From Bradyrhizobium lupini (GTDB taxonomy: Bacteria > Pseudomonadota > Alphaproteobacteria > Rhizobiales > Xanthobacteraceae): a DNA stretch of 64,000 bases. Below are positions 29,167-38,036 of this stretch, in pieces. The notes below the pieces were generated by a model. That model did no database searches. It was not told the origin of the DNA and saw only the letters and a program-made list of their open reading frames with translations. The DNA lies in NCBI RefSeq assembly GCF_040939785.1, contig NZ_CP162553.1:5971001-6035000 (forward strand). The letters run 5' to 3'. Within the stretch, counting starts at the first letter, position 1, and each line of letters opens with the position of its first letter. A program made the position numbers and the translations under genes.

Positions 29167-30276
29167 ATGTCGTTTCGTTTCAAGGCAATTGCAGCAGGCG
29201 CGCTGTCACTTGCTACGGTTGCTACCGGTGGCCTGGCTCAGGCGGCGGATCTGCCGGTCAAGGCTGCCAAGAAGGCGGCCGACCTTCCGTTCTTCCTGGT
29301 GATCGACGACCGCGTCACCTTCTCCTACATCTTCAATGCCTCGCAGCCCGGTGCGTTCACCAACACCAACGGCGTGATCAACGCCAAGACGACGAAGCAG
29401 GTCTACTCCTTCACCCACTTCGATGCCTGGACCTACGGCACCAACTTCTTCACCATCTCGATGTTCAAGTCGGACCACAATGATCCGGCCGGCCCGTGTA
29501 CCGCCACAGGCGTGGTCGTTTCGCCGGCTGCGGGCTTCGCTGCGACGCCGACGAGCTGTGCCGGCGCGACAGAAATCTACGGTCTTTTCCGCTCGACCTT
29601 CGGCTGGAACGAGATCTTCAACACCAAGGCTTTCACGCAGGGCCCGCTGCACAATATCTCGTTCGAGATTGGCATGGATGCCAACACGGAGAACCGCTAT
29701 TTCGGCGCCGCCAAGCGCGACGTCGTTGCCGGTCTGCAGTTCGCCTTCGATCTTCCCTACAAGGGCTACTTCAACGTCGCGCCGCTGGTGTATTGGGAGT
29801 TCGCCAACCACAACTCCTTCTCGCAGTGCGGCGCCGGCTGGTCCGCTCCATGTATTGCCGACGGCAACACGTCGTTCAAGCCGACCTGGGCGATCGAAAC
29901 CAACTACTATATGGACCTCGGCTTCCTGCCGCAGAACATGCAGTATTTCTCGATCAGCGGCCGCGCGGCGTGGTACGGCAAGAAGGGCACCGACACTGAG
30001 CCGCTTCCCGCCAGCGTCGCCAACGGCGTCTATCCCACCAAGGTCGAGTTCAACTCCGAGCCGATCCGCCTGACCCTCGATGCCTCGAAGGCGGTGTGGG
30101 GTGAGAAGTACTCGCACTTCGTGGACGTCTGGGTCGCCTACCGGTATTGGCAGAACAAGTTCGGCCTCGATCACAACAACGCGGTGGCCTGCACCACTTT
30201 GGCCGGTGGCGCGAGGGTGAGCACCGGCTCCTGCACCGAGTCCTCGCTCTACTCCGGTGTCACTGTGAAATTCTAG
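29167..30276 (+). CDS. Outer-membrane beta-barrel protein, Tsx-like nucleoside channel candidate
   Basis: A 369-residue exported protein with signal peptide (AIAAGALSLATVATGGLAQA) and a C-terminal Phe in VTVKF, the usual end of an outer-membrane barrel. Alternating aromatic strands run through the whole length. The strand pair TKQVYSFTHFDAWTYGTNFFTI recalls the family signature of the Tsx/OmpK nucleoside-specific channels, and the barrel size fits. Six Cys in pairs (for example around GPCTAT and TSCAGA) are unusual for such barrels and may form loop disulfides. ATG 29167 is chosen because the signal peptide starts there; the open frame reaches back to 29080. Between two BMP-type importer operons, it probably lets nucleosides or purines cross the outer membrane. 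The family call is by resemblance only. Confidence 0.72.
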   Translation: MSFRFKAIAAGALSLATVATGGLAQAADLPVKAAKKAADLPFFLVIDDRVTFSYIFNASQPGAFTNTNGVINAKTTKQVYSFTHFDAWTYGTNFFTISMFKSDHNDPAGPCTATGVVVSPAAGFAATPTSCAGATEIYGLFRSTFGWNEIFNTKAFTQGPLHNISFEIGMDANTENRYFGAAKRDVVAGLQFAFDLPYKGYFNVAPLVYWEFANHNSFSQCGAGWSAPCIADGNTSFKPTWAIETNYYMDLGFLPQNMQYFSISGRAAWYGKKGTDTEPLPASVANGVYPTKVEFNSEPIRLTLDASKAVWGEKYSHFVDVWVAYRYWQNKFGLDHNNAVACTTLAGGARVSTGSCTESSLYSGVTVKF

Positions 30277-30303
30277 CCACCTGACACGCTTCAGGTGAAC
30301 GAC

Positions 30304-30343
30304 GATGGCGCCGCGTCAAACCTCCGCGGCGTCATCTTCGTTT
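30304..30343 (+). terminator. Strong hairpin terminator after the Tsx-like gene
   Basis: A 12-bp stem pairs GATGGCGCCGCG (30304-30315) with CGCGGCGTCATC (30325-30336), with one G-U type pair, and is followed by TTCGTTT. A smaller hairpin, CACCTGA/TCAGGTG, lies just before it at 30278-30297. Position directly after the stop at 30276 supports intrinsic termination. Confidence 0.65.
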
Positions 30344-30408
30344 GTGGGCAGGAAGGTCGGGGATGAGCCGTAGGCGCAATCCGCTCTACGAAATTGAATT
30401 GGTGTTTG

Positions 30409-30894
30409 CTACTTCGTCCACACGCCGTCGTGCAGCGCTTCGGCCTCGTCTTCGAGCAGCGGCCCCGCAACCTCTGTCGGCCGCTGGCCGCTGGCAAAGA
30501 CTTCGCAACAGGGCAAGTCGAGCGTCGGGTTCTCCGGATGATCGCCGGTGATGCCGCGCAGGCGGTGCTCGCTGAGGCCATAGACGACACGGCCGATGCC
30601 GGCCCAGTAGATCGCGCCGGCGCACATCGCGCAGGGCTCGGCGGAGGAATAGAGCGTGGCTCTCGCCAACACCTCGCGGCCAAGCGTGCGGCAGGCCTGC
30701 GTGGCGGCGAGGCGCTCGGCATGCGCGGTGCCGTCGTGATCCGGCATGTAGCCGTTCTCGGCCTCGATCAGGACCTTGCCCTCGGCATCGACCACGATGC
30801 AGCCGAAGGGATGGTTGCCGTGCGTGAGGGAACGGCGGGCGACCGCGAAGGAAAGGCGGAGGAAGTGCTCGTCACGTTCGGACCCGCCGCTCAT
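30409..30894 (-). CDS. CDA-fold nucleobase deaminase (guanine/adenosine deaminase-like)
   Basis: A 161-residue zinc deaminase of the cytidine-deaminase superfamily. The zinc site is complete: HAE in TAHAERLA (His ligand plus proton-shuttle Glu) and CAMC in AEPCAMCAGAI (two Cys ligands). It is of the size and type of bacterial guanine deaminase and TadA-like proteins; the residues that define TadA tRNA binding are not apparent. ATG 30894 is preferred over the upstream start at 30969 because it has an AGGGAAGAG ribosome site and lies just after the ATPase gene stop. It is the last gene of the second BMP importer operon, so it probably deaminates the imported base or nucleoside. Confidence 0.85.
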   Translation of the reverse strand: MSGGSERDEHFLRLSFAVARRSLTHGNHPFGCIVVDAEGKVLIEAENGYMPDHDGTAHAERLAATQACRTLGREVLARATLYSSAEPCAMCAGAIYWAGIGRVVYGLSEHRLRGITGDHPENPTLDLPCCEVFASGQRPTEVAGPLLEDEAEALHDGVWTK

Positions 30895-30907
30895 CGCTCT
30901 TCCCTGG

Positions 30908-32440
30908 TCAATGCCCCGCCATGTGCCGGCCGACCACGGTGAGATCGGCTTCGCTGGTCCGTGCTTCATACACGAATTCGCCGTGGAACATCACCACCAG
31001 CCGATCGGAGAGTTCAAGGAGTTCGTCGAGGTCCTCGCTGACCAACAGCACCGCGGCGCCGCGGTTGCGCGCGGCCATGATCTCGGCATGGATTTGCGCT
31101 ACCGCCGCGAAATCGAGCCCGAAGCAGGGATTGGCCGCGATCAGCACCTCGACGTCGCCGCCGAGCTCACGGGCCAGCACGGCGCGCTGGACATTGCCGC
31201 CCGACAGCGCCGAGATCGGCGTGTCGGGCGTGCGGGTCTTGATCTTGTACTGGGCGATCTTCTTCCGCGCGTCGACGCGGAAGGCACCGCGGTTGAGCCA
31301 CCAGCCGAGGCTAGCGAAAGGCGCGCGGTCGAATTCGCGGAAGGCGATGTTGTCGGCGACGCTCATGCCGCCGACACAGGCGTTCTTCAGCGGCTCCTCC
31401 GGCAGGAGTGACATATTGTGCCGCCGCATCTCCTCGCGGCTGGCGTGATAGGGATCGCCGGCGACGCGGATCTCGCCACTCTCAGCCCCGCGCTGCCCGG
31501 CCAGCACCTCGACGAGCTGGCGCTGGCCGTTGCCGGAGACGCCGGCGATGCCGACGATCTCGCCGGCACGGACCGTGAGGGAGACGTCATGCACGGCGAT
31601 GGCGCCGGCGTCGTCGCGCGCGCGCATCTTCGCCACCTCCAGCCTCGCCTTGCCGGCCTCACCGGTGCGTGGCGGCTGCACCATCAGCTCCTCGGCGCTG
31701 ATCATGGTGCGCGCCATCGCGTCCGGCGTCAGTTCGGAAACCTTGCCGGCACCGGCGAGCTTGCCGCGGCGCAGGATTGTGACGTCGTCGGCGAAGGCCA
31801 TGACCTCGCGGAACTTGTGCGTGATCATCAGGATGGTCAGCTCGCCCTTGACGACCATGTCGCGGAGCATGCCAAGCACCTCGTCGGCTTCCGCCGGGGT
31901 CAGCACCGAGGTCGGCTCGTCCAGGATCAGGAAGCGACGCTTCAGGTAGAGCTGCTTCAGGATCTCGCATTTCTGCCGTTCGCCCGCGGAGATGTCGGCG
32001 ACTTTTGACCTGAGCGGTACCTTGAACGGCATGCGCGCGAGAAAGGCCTCGAGCTCCTTCATCTCCTTCGGCCAGTTCAGCACGGCCGGCACGTCATCGC
32101 GCGCCAGCACCAGATTTTCGGCGACCGTCATCGCGGGCACCAGCGTGAAATGCTGGTAGACCATGCCGAGGCCGAGTGCGTGGGCGTCCTTTGGATTTCC
32201 GATCGCCTGCTCGCGCCCGCCGACGAGAATGTCACCCTCGGTGGCGTGGTAATAGCCCATGATACATTTGACGAGGGTCGACTTGCCGGCGCCGTTCTCG
32301 CCGAGCAACGCATGGAACGAACCCGGCCGCACTTTCAGCGCGACATTGTCCAGCGCCAGGAAATCGCCGAAACGCATGGTCATGGCGATGGCATCGACGC
32401 CGAAGGCGCCCGATGGCGGTGGCGTTTCGCCGACGATCAC
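30908..32440 (-). CDS. ABC transporter ATP-binding protein, double-domain (second BMP system)
   Basis: A 510-residue two-domain ATPase for the second importer. Half 1: Walker [11 protein letters not shown]-loop YQHFTLVP, signature region ISAGERQK, Walker [10 protein letters not shown] and His in ITHK. Half 2 has LSGGNVQR but a degenerate Walker A (GVSGNGQR), as expected. It shares only the general layout with the ATPase at 27022, so the systems are paralogues and not a recent duplicate. The start overlaps the stop of the isochorismatase-like gene (ATGA at 32437-32440). The operon order is binding protein, two permeases, hydrolase, ATPase, deaminase. Confidence 0.92.
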   Translation of the reverse strand: MIVGETPPPSGAFGVDAIAMTMRFGDFLALDNVALKVRPGSFHALLGENGAGKSTLVKCIMGYYHATEGDILVGGREQAIGNPKDAHALGLGMVYQHFTLVPAMTVAENLVLARDDVPAVLNWPKEMKELEAFLARMPFKVPLRSKVADISAGERQKCEILKQLYLKRRFLILDEPTSVLTPAEADEVLGMLRDMVVKGELTILMITHKFREVMAFADDVTILRRGKLAGAGKVSELTPDAMARTMISAEELMVQPPRTGEAGKARLEVAKMRARDDAGAIAVHDVSLTVRAGEIVGIAGVSGNGQRQLVEVLAGQRGAESGEIRVAGDPYHASREEMRRHNMSLLPEEPLKNACVGGMSVADNIAFREFDRAPFASLGWWLNRGAFRVDARKKIAQYKIKTRTPDTPISALSGGNVQRAVLARELGGDVEVLIAANPCFGLDFAAVAQIHAEIMAARNRGAAVLLVSEDLDELLELSDRLVVMFHGEFVYEARTSEADLTVVGRHMAGH

Positions 32441-33120
32441 GAAATCGCTCCGATGAAGGCGTCGGAGGTCGAGACCGCACCGAACACGCCGCCCTGCATC
32501 TTGATCATCTTCAGCGCGTGATCGTGGTTGCTCTTGTCGGTCGCACCGCAGCAGTCATGCAACAGCACGCATTCGAAGCCGCGGTCGTTGGCCTCACGCA
32601 TGGTGGTGTGAACGCAGACGTCGGTGGTGATCCCGGTGAGCACGATGTTCTCGATGCCGCGCACGCGCAGGATCAGCTCCAGATCGGTGGCGCAGAACGA
32701 ACCCTTGCCGGGCTTGTCGATGATGGGTTCGCCGGGCAGCGGCGCGAGCTCGGGGATGATGTCCCACCCGGGCTCGCCGCGCACCAGGATCCGGCCGCAT
32801 GGGCCGGGATCGCCGATGCCGGCGCCGATCTGCCGGGAACGCCAGCGCTTGTTGGCAGGAAGATCAGAGAGATCGGGACGGTGGCCTTCGCGGGTATGGA
32901 TGATGTGAAAGCCTTGAGCGCGCATTGCCGTCAGCAGTTTCTTGATCGGCTCGATCGGCGCCCGCGTCAGTGAGAGATCATAGCCCATCTTGTCCACATA
33001 GCCGCCGACGCCGCAGAAATCGGTCTGCATGTCGATGATGATGAGCGCGGTGTTCTCGGGGCGCAGATCGCCGTTATAGGGCCATGCATAGGGTTCGGAC
33101 TTGATGGTGCGCTCGGGCAT
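32437..33120 (-). CDS. Isochorismatase-family cysteine hydrolase (biuret/ureide amidohydrolase-like)
   Basis: A 227-residue cysteine hydrolase. The triad is readable: Asp in IIDMQTDF, Lys in KPGKGSF and Cys in TTDVCVHTT, with the cis-peptide-type turn before the Cys. This family includes biuret hydrolase, ureidoacrylate hydrolase (RutB) and nicotinamidase; the sequence [23 protein letters not shown] near the start and its place inside an importer operon suggest a ureide or biuret-like amide as substrate. ATG 33120 is the natural start, though a frame break in the upstream permease gene makes the open frame run on through both. Overlaps the ATPase start by 4 bases. Confidence 0.85.
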   Translation of the reverse strand: MPERTIKSEPYAWPYNGDLRPENTALIIIDMQTDFCGVGGYVDKMGYDLSLTRAPIEPIKKLLTAMRAQGFHIIHTREGHRPDLSDLPANKRWRSRQIGAGIGDPGPCGRILVRGEPGWDIIPELAPLPGEPIIDKPGKGSFCATDLELILRVRGIENIVLTGITTDVCVHTTMREANDRGFECVLLHDCCGATDKSNHDHALKMIKMQGGVFGAVSTSDAFIGAIS

Positions 33121-33131
33121 GATTTCGCTCT

Positions 33132-34056
33132 CTAGCGGGTGATCGACAATTCGGCCGGGGCTCCGGTCAACGTGCGTTTCGGCGAGCAGGTGATGATCAT
33201 GATCGCCAGCGTCAGGAGGTAGGGGGCTGCGTTGAAGAGGTGGTAGCCGGAGGTGACGCCGACCGATTGCAACGCGGGTCCCAGCGCTGCGGCGCCACCG
33301 AAAGCGAGCGAGGCCCAGAGACACAGCAAGGGGTCCCAGCGCGAAGATCACGAGCGCCACGGCCGTGATGCCCTGGCCCGAGGACAGGCCCTCGTTCCAG
33401 CTTCCGGGATAGAACAGCGACAGAAAGGAGCCACCGATGCCGGCGAGGAAGCCGCCGACCATGGTCGCGCGCAAGCGGATCAGCAGCACGGAGTGGCCGA
33501 TCGCACGCGCGGCGTCCGAACTCTCGCCGGCGGTGCGGATCAGGAGGCCCCAGCGCGTGGTCCGGAAGGCCCAGTAGAGAGTTGGGGCGAGCGCGACACC
33601 AATCAGGAACAACACGTTGACCCGTAGGGCCGCGCGCACCTGCGGAATGTCGCTCCACCAGCCGAAATCGATTGCGGGCAGTCGAGGTGCCGTCGGCTCG
33701 ATCAACGGTTTGCCGAGGTAGAAAGCTAGGCCGGTGCCGAACAGCATCAAGGCGATGCCAACCGCAATGTCGTTGACGCGCGGCAACGAGCAGATGCCGG
33801 CATGCAGCGCGCCCAGAAGCGCGCCGGTGATGCCAGCGGCGAGCACGCCGAGCCACGGCGATCCCGTAAGGTAGGAAATCCCGTAGGCGCTCATCGCGCC
33901 CATTACCAGCGTGCCTTCGAGGCCGAGATTGATGCGGCCGGAGCGCTCGGTGATGCATTCGCCCAGGCTCACGAACAGGAACGGGGTCGAGACTCGAATG
34001 GCGCCGCCGAGCACGGCGAGCGGAACGGTCCAGAGTCCGATCGAGCCGTCTGCCAT
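33132..34056 (-). CDS. ABC transporter permease, second BMP system (short partner), one frame break
   Basis: A ~308-residue permease with the family blocks [22 protein letters not shown] at the N-terminus, [19 protein letters not shown] and the [16 protein letters not shown] coupling loop. The frame breaks at about 33338-33342; the last part ([21 protein letters not shown] onward to 33132) lies in another frame and supplies the final helices. The net shift corresponds to one base too many or two missing, next to a GCGC stretch, so this is not a simple homopolymer loss. A two-base gain restores a reading like VIFARWDPLL. Uncorrected, the frame fuses with the downstream hydrolase gene, which is an artefact. 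Confidence 0.82.
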
Positions 34057-34057
34057 C

Positions 34058-35170
34058 TCAGGACTTTCCCTTCAGAAACCCGATGCGGCCGTAGAGCGCA
34101 TCGCTGGACAGCACGAAGACGAAGATGATGCCTTGCAGCACCAGCACGGATGCATCCGGCAATCCGAGGCGGCGCTGCAACAGCCCGCCGCTGGCGCTGA
34201 TACCACCGAGCAGGATCGCGACGGGGATAATGGCGAGCGGATTTTGCCGCGCCAGGAAGGCGACGAGAATCCCTGTGAAGCCGTAGCCTGCGGCGAGGTT
34301 CGCGTTGGTGCGCCCCTGCACCGCGGCGACCTCGACCATGCCTGCAAGGCCCGCGGCGCCGCCGGCGAGGAAGCAGACGATCAGGATCAGCTTGCTGACA
34401 TTGAGACCGACGATCTTCGCAGCGCGGATGTTGCCGCCGGCAACACGCGCGGCGAAGCCAAACACAGTGTGATAGATCAGGATATAGGCGGCGAACGCGG
34501 CGATCAGTCCGAACACGAGACCCCAATGCACATCGGTGCCGGGGATCGATCCGATCATGTTGGCCGCGCCGATCTCGCGGGTCGACGGCTTGTTCAGGCT
34601 GCCGGGGTCGCGCATCGCGCCTTCGACGAGATGGTTGAGGACCGCGAGCGCGATATAGACGAGCAGCAGGCTCGAGATCGTTTCGTTGACGCCGCGATAT
34701 TGCCGTAGCGCGCCCGAAAGCATGACCCAGAGGCCGCCGCCGATCACGCCGGCGACGACCATGGCGATTTGCACGATAAGCGGCGGCATGCCCTGAAGCA
34801 CCAGTGCTGCGCTGGTTGCCGACAGCGCGCCGATCAGGAGTGCGCCTTCGCCGCCGATGATGACCATGCCGAGCTGCGCGGGCAGCGCCGTGCAGAGTGC
34901 GGTAAGGATCAGCGGCGCCGCGCGCGTCAACGTGTTCTGCCATGAGAACCAGGTGCCGAACGCGCCGTAGTACATGTAGAAATAGAGGTCGAGCGGGCTC
35001 TTGCCGAACATCGCGACCAAGATGCCGAAGACCCCGAGCGCGCCGGCCAGCGCCGCGCCCGGGATCAGGATATATTCGATCGCTCCGCCGTGACGCTGGA
35101 GGAATCCCGGATCGGCGGCCGGGGCAACGGTCCCGACCGCTTCAGCGAGATCTGCAGCTTCCGTCGTCAC
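34058..35170 (-). CDS. ABC transporter permease, second BMP system (long partner)
   Basis: A 370-residue permease with a ~30-residue hydrophilic N-terminus, then about ten hydrophobic helices. Family landmarks: [28 protein letters not shown], the [17 protein letters not shown] helix (NETISSLLL is the typical substrate-gate helix), and [24 protein letters not shown] for ATPase coupling. It begins at ATG 35170, overlapping the binding-protein stop by 4 bases, and is followed by the short permease after a single base. It forms the channel with the preceding entry. Confidence 0.92.
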   Translation of the reverse strand: MTTEAADLAEAVGTVAPAADPGFLQRHGGAIEYILIPGAALAGALGVFGILVAMFGKSPLDLYFYMYYGAFGTWFSWQNTLTRAAPLILTALCTALPAQLGMVIIGGEGALLIGALSATSAALVLQGMPPLIVQIAMVVAGVIGGGLWVMLSGALRQYRGVNETISSLLLVYIALAVLNHLVEGAMRDPGSLNKPSTREIGAANMIGSIPGTDVHWGLVFGLIAAFAAYILIYHTVFGFAARVAGGNIRAAKIVGLNVSKLILIVCFLAGGAAGLAGMVEVAAVQGRTNANLAAGYGFTGILVAFLARQNPLAIIPVAILLGGISASGGLLQRRLGLPDASVLVLQGIIFVFVLSSDALYGRIGFLKGKS

Positions 35171-36278
35171 GAAGTCGCCCCGACCACGCCCTCCACGAGA
35201 TAGTCCATCTTCTCGAGTTCGGGATCCTTCTGGCCGCGATCGGTGCCGGCCGCGATCACCGTCTTGCCCTTGTTGTCGACCAGCCCTCCCTTGAAGATGG
35301 CGTAGCCGTCACCGGACAAGAACTTGGCCTTGACGTCGTCGGCGTGCTTGCGCGCCTCGGCGGAGACCGCTTCGCCATAGGGCGAGGTCTTGACGATCTC
35401 CTCCTTGAGGCCGCCGCGATAGAAGTTCGGGATGCTCTCGCCGGCGGCGATCATCTTGACGAACTTGGGGTACAGCGCTTCCCAGTTCCACTCGGCGCCC
35501 GTGAGATACGCTTTTGGCGCGAGCGGCGACTGGTTGACGTGATAGCCGCACACCATGGCGCCCCGACGCGCGGCGTTCTCGACCATGGTCTTGGGACCAT
35601 CGACATGGCAGGTGAGGACGTCGACGCCCTGATCGATCAGGCTGTTGGTGGCCTCGGCTTCCTTGACCGGCATCGACCAGTCACCAGTGAAGATCACTTG
35701 CGTGGTGGCCTTGGGATTGGCAAGCCTCGCGCCGAGCGCGAAGGCGTTGATGTTGCGCAGCACCTGCGGGATCGGCTTGGCCGCTACGAAGCCGAGCTTG
35801 CCGCTCTTGAGCTGTAGCCGGCGACGATGCCCGAGATGTATTGGGCTTCATCGATGTAGCCGAAATAGCTGCCGGCGTTTTTCGGGTCCTTGTCGCTCCA
35901 CAGGCCGCCGCAGTGCTCGAAGTGCAGCTTCGGGAATTTGTTGGCCATCTTGACCATGTGAGGATTGTAGTAGCCGAACGAGGTCGGGAAGAGCAGGGTG
36001 GCGCCGTCGAGATTGATCATGGACTCGATCGTCTTCTCGACCGCGTCGGTCTCCGGCACCTTCTCTTCTTCCACGACTTTGAGGCCGGGAATCTTCTTCA
36101 GCGCCGCCGCGCCCTGCGCATGCGCCTGGTTGTAGCCATAGTCGTCCCGCGAGCCGACGTAGATGAATCCGATGGTGGTCTCGGCCGCGAAGGCCGGACG
36201 AATGCCCGTCGCCGCACCGAGGGTGACGGCCGCGCCGCCCTGCAACAAATGACGTCGTGAGACCCTGCCAAATTCCAT
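35167..36278 (-). CDS. BMP-family ABC transporter substrate-binding protein, Tat-type leader, one frame break
   Basis: A ~370-residue periplasmic binding protein, second of its family in the window. ATG 36278 starts a leader with twin arginines (SRRHLLQGGAAVTLGAATG), typical of Tat export or of a Tat-like lipoprotein leader, unlike the Sec leader of the first system. Binding-fold blocks: TIGFIYVGSRDDYGYNQAHAQG, LLFPTSFGYYNPHMVKMA, LHFEHCGG and later GYHVNQSPLAPKAYLTGAEWNW. The frame breaks at about 35809-35811; one more base (C on the coding strand) gives YSSKSGKLGFVAAKPIPQVL and rejoins the two halves. First gene of the six-gene operon. It should bind a purine or ureide; the Tat leader could imply folding before export. 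Confidence 0.85.
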
Positions 36279-36680
36279 TGCTTGCTCCCCTTGGCGGATG
36301 CACCGCCTCATCTCGCGCTGCGCCGGTCTGGCGGAGCCCGGGATAGATTGTCGCAAGCTTCGTGCCAGAGGCTACCGAGGGAGGATTTCTACTTAAGTTA
36401 TTGAGAGTAATTTGCTTTTCGGTGATCCGAGCTTGATCAGGAAAGCAGCAGATGAAAATATAGGCAGTATTTTATAATTGTATGCAATGGAGTTAAGCAG
36501 TCTTAACCGGCTTGGACATGTGCATGACGAGGGTCGGGTGGTCTGCCGGCAACCGCATTCATGCTAACCACGCGCTGATCGGAACGATGTCGACAGCGTG
36601 ATTTCGCTGGCACCGAACTTGAATCGATTGCCGCCAGGACCGCCGTCGCCGCGGTCCCAAGAGATGGAAAGCCCGCCGAG
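36279..36680. other. Divergent promoter region between second importer operon and allantoate amidohydrolase-like gene
   Basis: A 400-base gap with a notably AT-rich core at about 36385-36500 (TTAAGTTATTGAGAG, TATTTTATAATTGTATGC). It likely carries the promoters of both divergent units. No gene is supported: the long antisense frame that enters from the amidohydrolase gene is a shadow. No riboswitch motif was recognised. Confidence 0.55.
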
Positions 36681-37964
36681 ATGGCTGCTGGTACCGCCGT
36701 TCATAATGGTTCGCTCGGCGAAGAGATCGTGCGAAGAATCAACGAGCTCGCGGCGATCTCGGAAGAAGGCGACAAGCTCACCCGCATCTATCTGACCGGC
36801 GAGCTGCGCAAGGCCGCGGACCTCATCCTGAGCTGGATGCGCGACGCCGGCATGAGCGCGCGTCTCGACGCGATCGGCAATGTCTGCGGGCGCTACGAAG
36901 GGGAGCGGCCGGGTGCGCCCTGCCTGATGCTCGGCTCGCACTACGACACCGTGCGCGATGCCGGCAAATGGGACGGGCCGTTGGGCGTGATCACGGCGAT
37001 CGCCTGCGTCGCCGATCTCAACCGCCGCGGCAAGCGCCTGCCGTTCGCGATCGAAATCGTCGGTTTTGCGGATGAGGAAGGGGTGCGCTTTGCCTCGACC
37101 CTGCTCGGCAGCCGCGCCGTGGCCGGCACTTTTGACGAAAGCGTCCTCAACACACGCGACAGCGATGGCGTCGCGATGCGCGATGCGCTGGTGCAGTTCG
37201 GGCTCGACCCCGATCATATCGGCGCGGCCGCGCGGGCCCGGCGCGAGCTGCTTGCCTATCTCGAGCTGCACATCGAGCAGGGGCCGGTGCTGGAAACGCA
37301 AAACCTCCCCGTCGGAGTTGTCACTGCGATCGCGGGCGCGACAAGGCTTGCCGCGCGGCTGACCGGCATGGCGGGGCACGCAGGCACGGTGCCGATGGCA
37401 CTCCGGCGCGATGCGTTGGCGGGCGCGGCCGAATGCATCGGTGCGATCGAGCAGTTTTGCCGCACCGACGAGGGTGGGCTGGTCGGCACCGTCGGCTACA
37501 TCCAGGCGAGGCCCGGCGCAACCAACGTCATCCCGGGCGAGGTGTCGTTCACCATCGATATGCGGGCGCCGACCGACATGCACCGCAAGCGCGCGGTCGC
37601 CGATGTCGTGAGGCAGATCGAGGCCATCGCAAAGCGCCGCCAATTGACACTTCAGCTCGACGTCACCCACGAGAACCGCACCGCGCCCTGCGCGCCCTGG
37701 CTCAAGGAGCAGATCGCGCAGGCGATCAAAGCGGAAGGTTTTTCCGTGTTCGAGCTGCCGAGCGGGGCGGGGCATGACGGCATGGCCATGATCGACATTG
37801 CCGACGTCGGCATGATCTTCGTTCGCTGCCGCGGCGGAATCAGCCATCACCCCGACGAGCATGTCGAGCTCGCCGATGCCGACGCCGGCGCGCGAGTGTT
37901 GCTGGGGCTGATCGAGAATTTCGGCCGCGGCAAGGGTAAATCGGCTCCTCACGTCACCGGCTAG
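36681..37964 (+). CDS. Allantoate amidohydrolase / N-carbamoyl-amino-acid amidohydrolase
   Basis: A 427-residue dizinc amidohydrolase of the M20/HyuC group. Metal ligands are in place: His in LGSHYDTV, Asp in KWDGPLG, the Glu pair in GFADEEGVRF, His in LELHIEQGPVL and His in ISHHPDEHV near the C-terminus. The lid domain carries GMAGHAGTVPM and PGATNVIPGEV, the usual substrate-binding segments of allantoate amidohydrolases and carbamoylases. ATG 36681 is the only sensible start. Divergent from the second BMP importer operon, it fits the step after PuuE: allantoate to ureidoglycine, CO2 and ammonia. A carbamoyl-amino-acid hydrolase (hydantoin or pyrimidine route) remains possible. Confidence 0.85.
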   Translation: MAAGTAVHNGSLGEEIVRRINELAAISEEGDKLTRIYLTGELRKAADLILSWMRDAGMSARLDAIGNVCGRYEGERPGAPCLMLGSHYDTVRDAGKWDGPLGVITAIACVADLNRRGKRLPFAIEIVGFADEEGVRFASTLLGSRAVAGTFDESVLNTRDSDGVAMRDALVQFGLDPDHIGAAARARRELLAYLELHIEQGPVLETQNLPVGVVTAIAGATRLAARLTGMAGHAGTVPMALRRDALAGAAECIGAIEQFCRTDEGGLVGTVGYIQARPGATNVIPGEVSFTIDMRAPTDMHRKRAVADVVRQIEAIAKRRQLTLQLDVTHENRTAPCAPWLKEQIAQAIKAEGFSVFELPSGAGHDGMAMIDIADVGMIFVRCRGGISHHPDEHVELADADAGARVLLGLIENFGRGKGKSAPHVTG

Positions 37965-38036
37965 AGATAAGAATCAGACAGGTCTAGCGTCGTAACGGCG
38001 TCCCGCCGGACCACGAGACAACATTCGACGGCGCGT

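Noticed and set aside
32437..34056. Apparent fusion of an ABC permease with an isochorismatase
   Set aside because: Created by the frame break at about 33338. The permease C-terminus is found in another frame, and the hydrolase has its own start at 33120.
36564..37952. Long open frame (462 codons) antisense to the allantoate amidohydrolase-like gene
   Set aside because: It mirrors the high-GC codon pattern of the sense gene, has no domain, no ribosome site, and the sense gene has a complete metal-ligand set.
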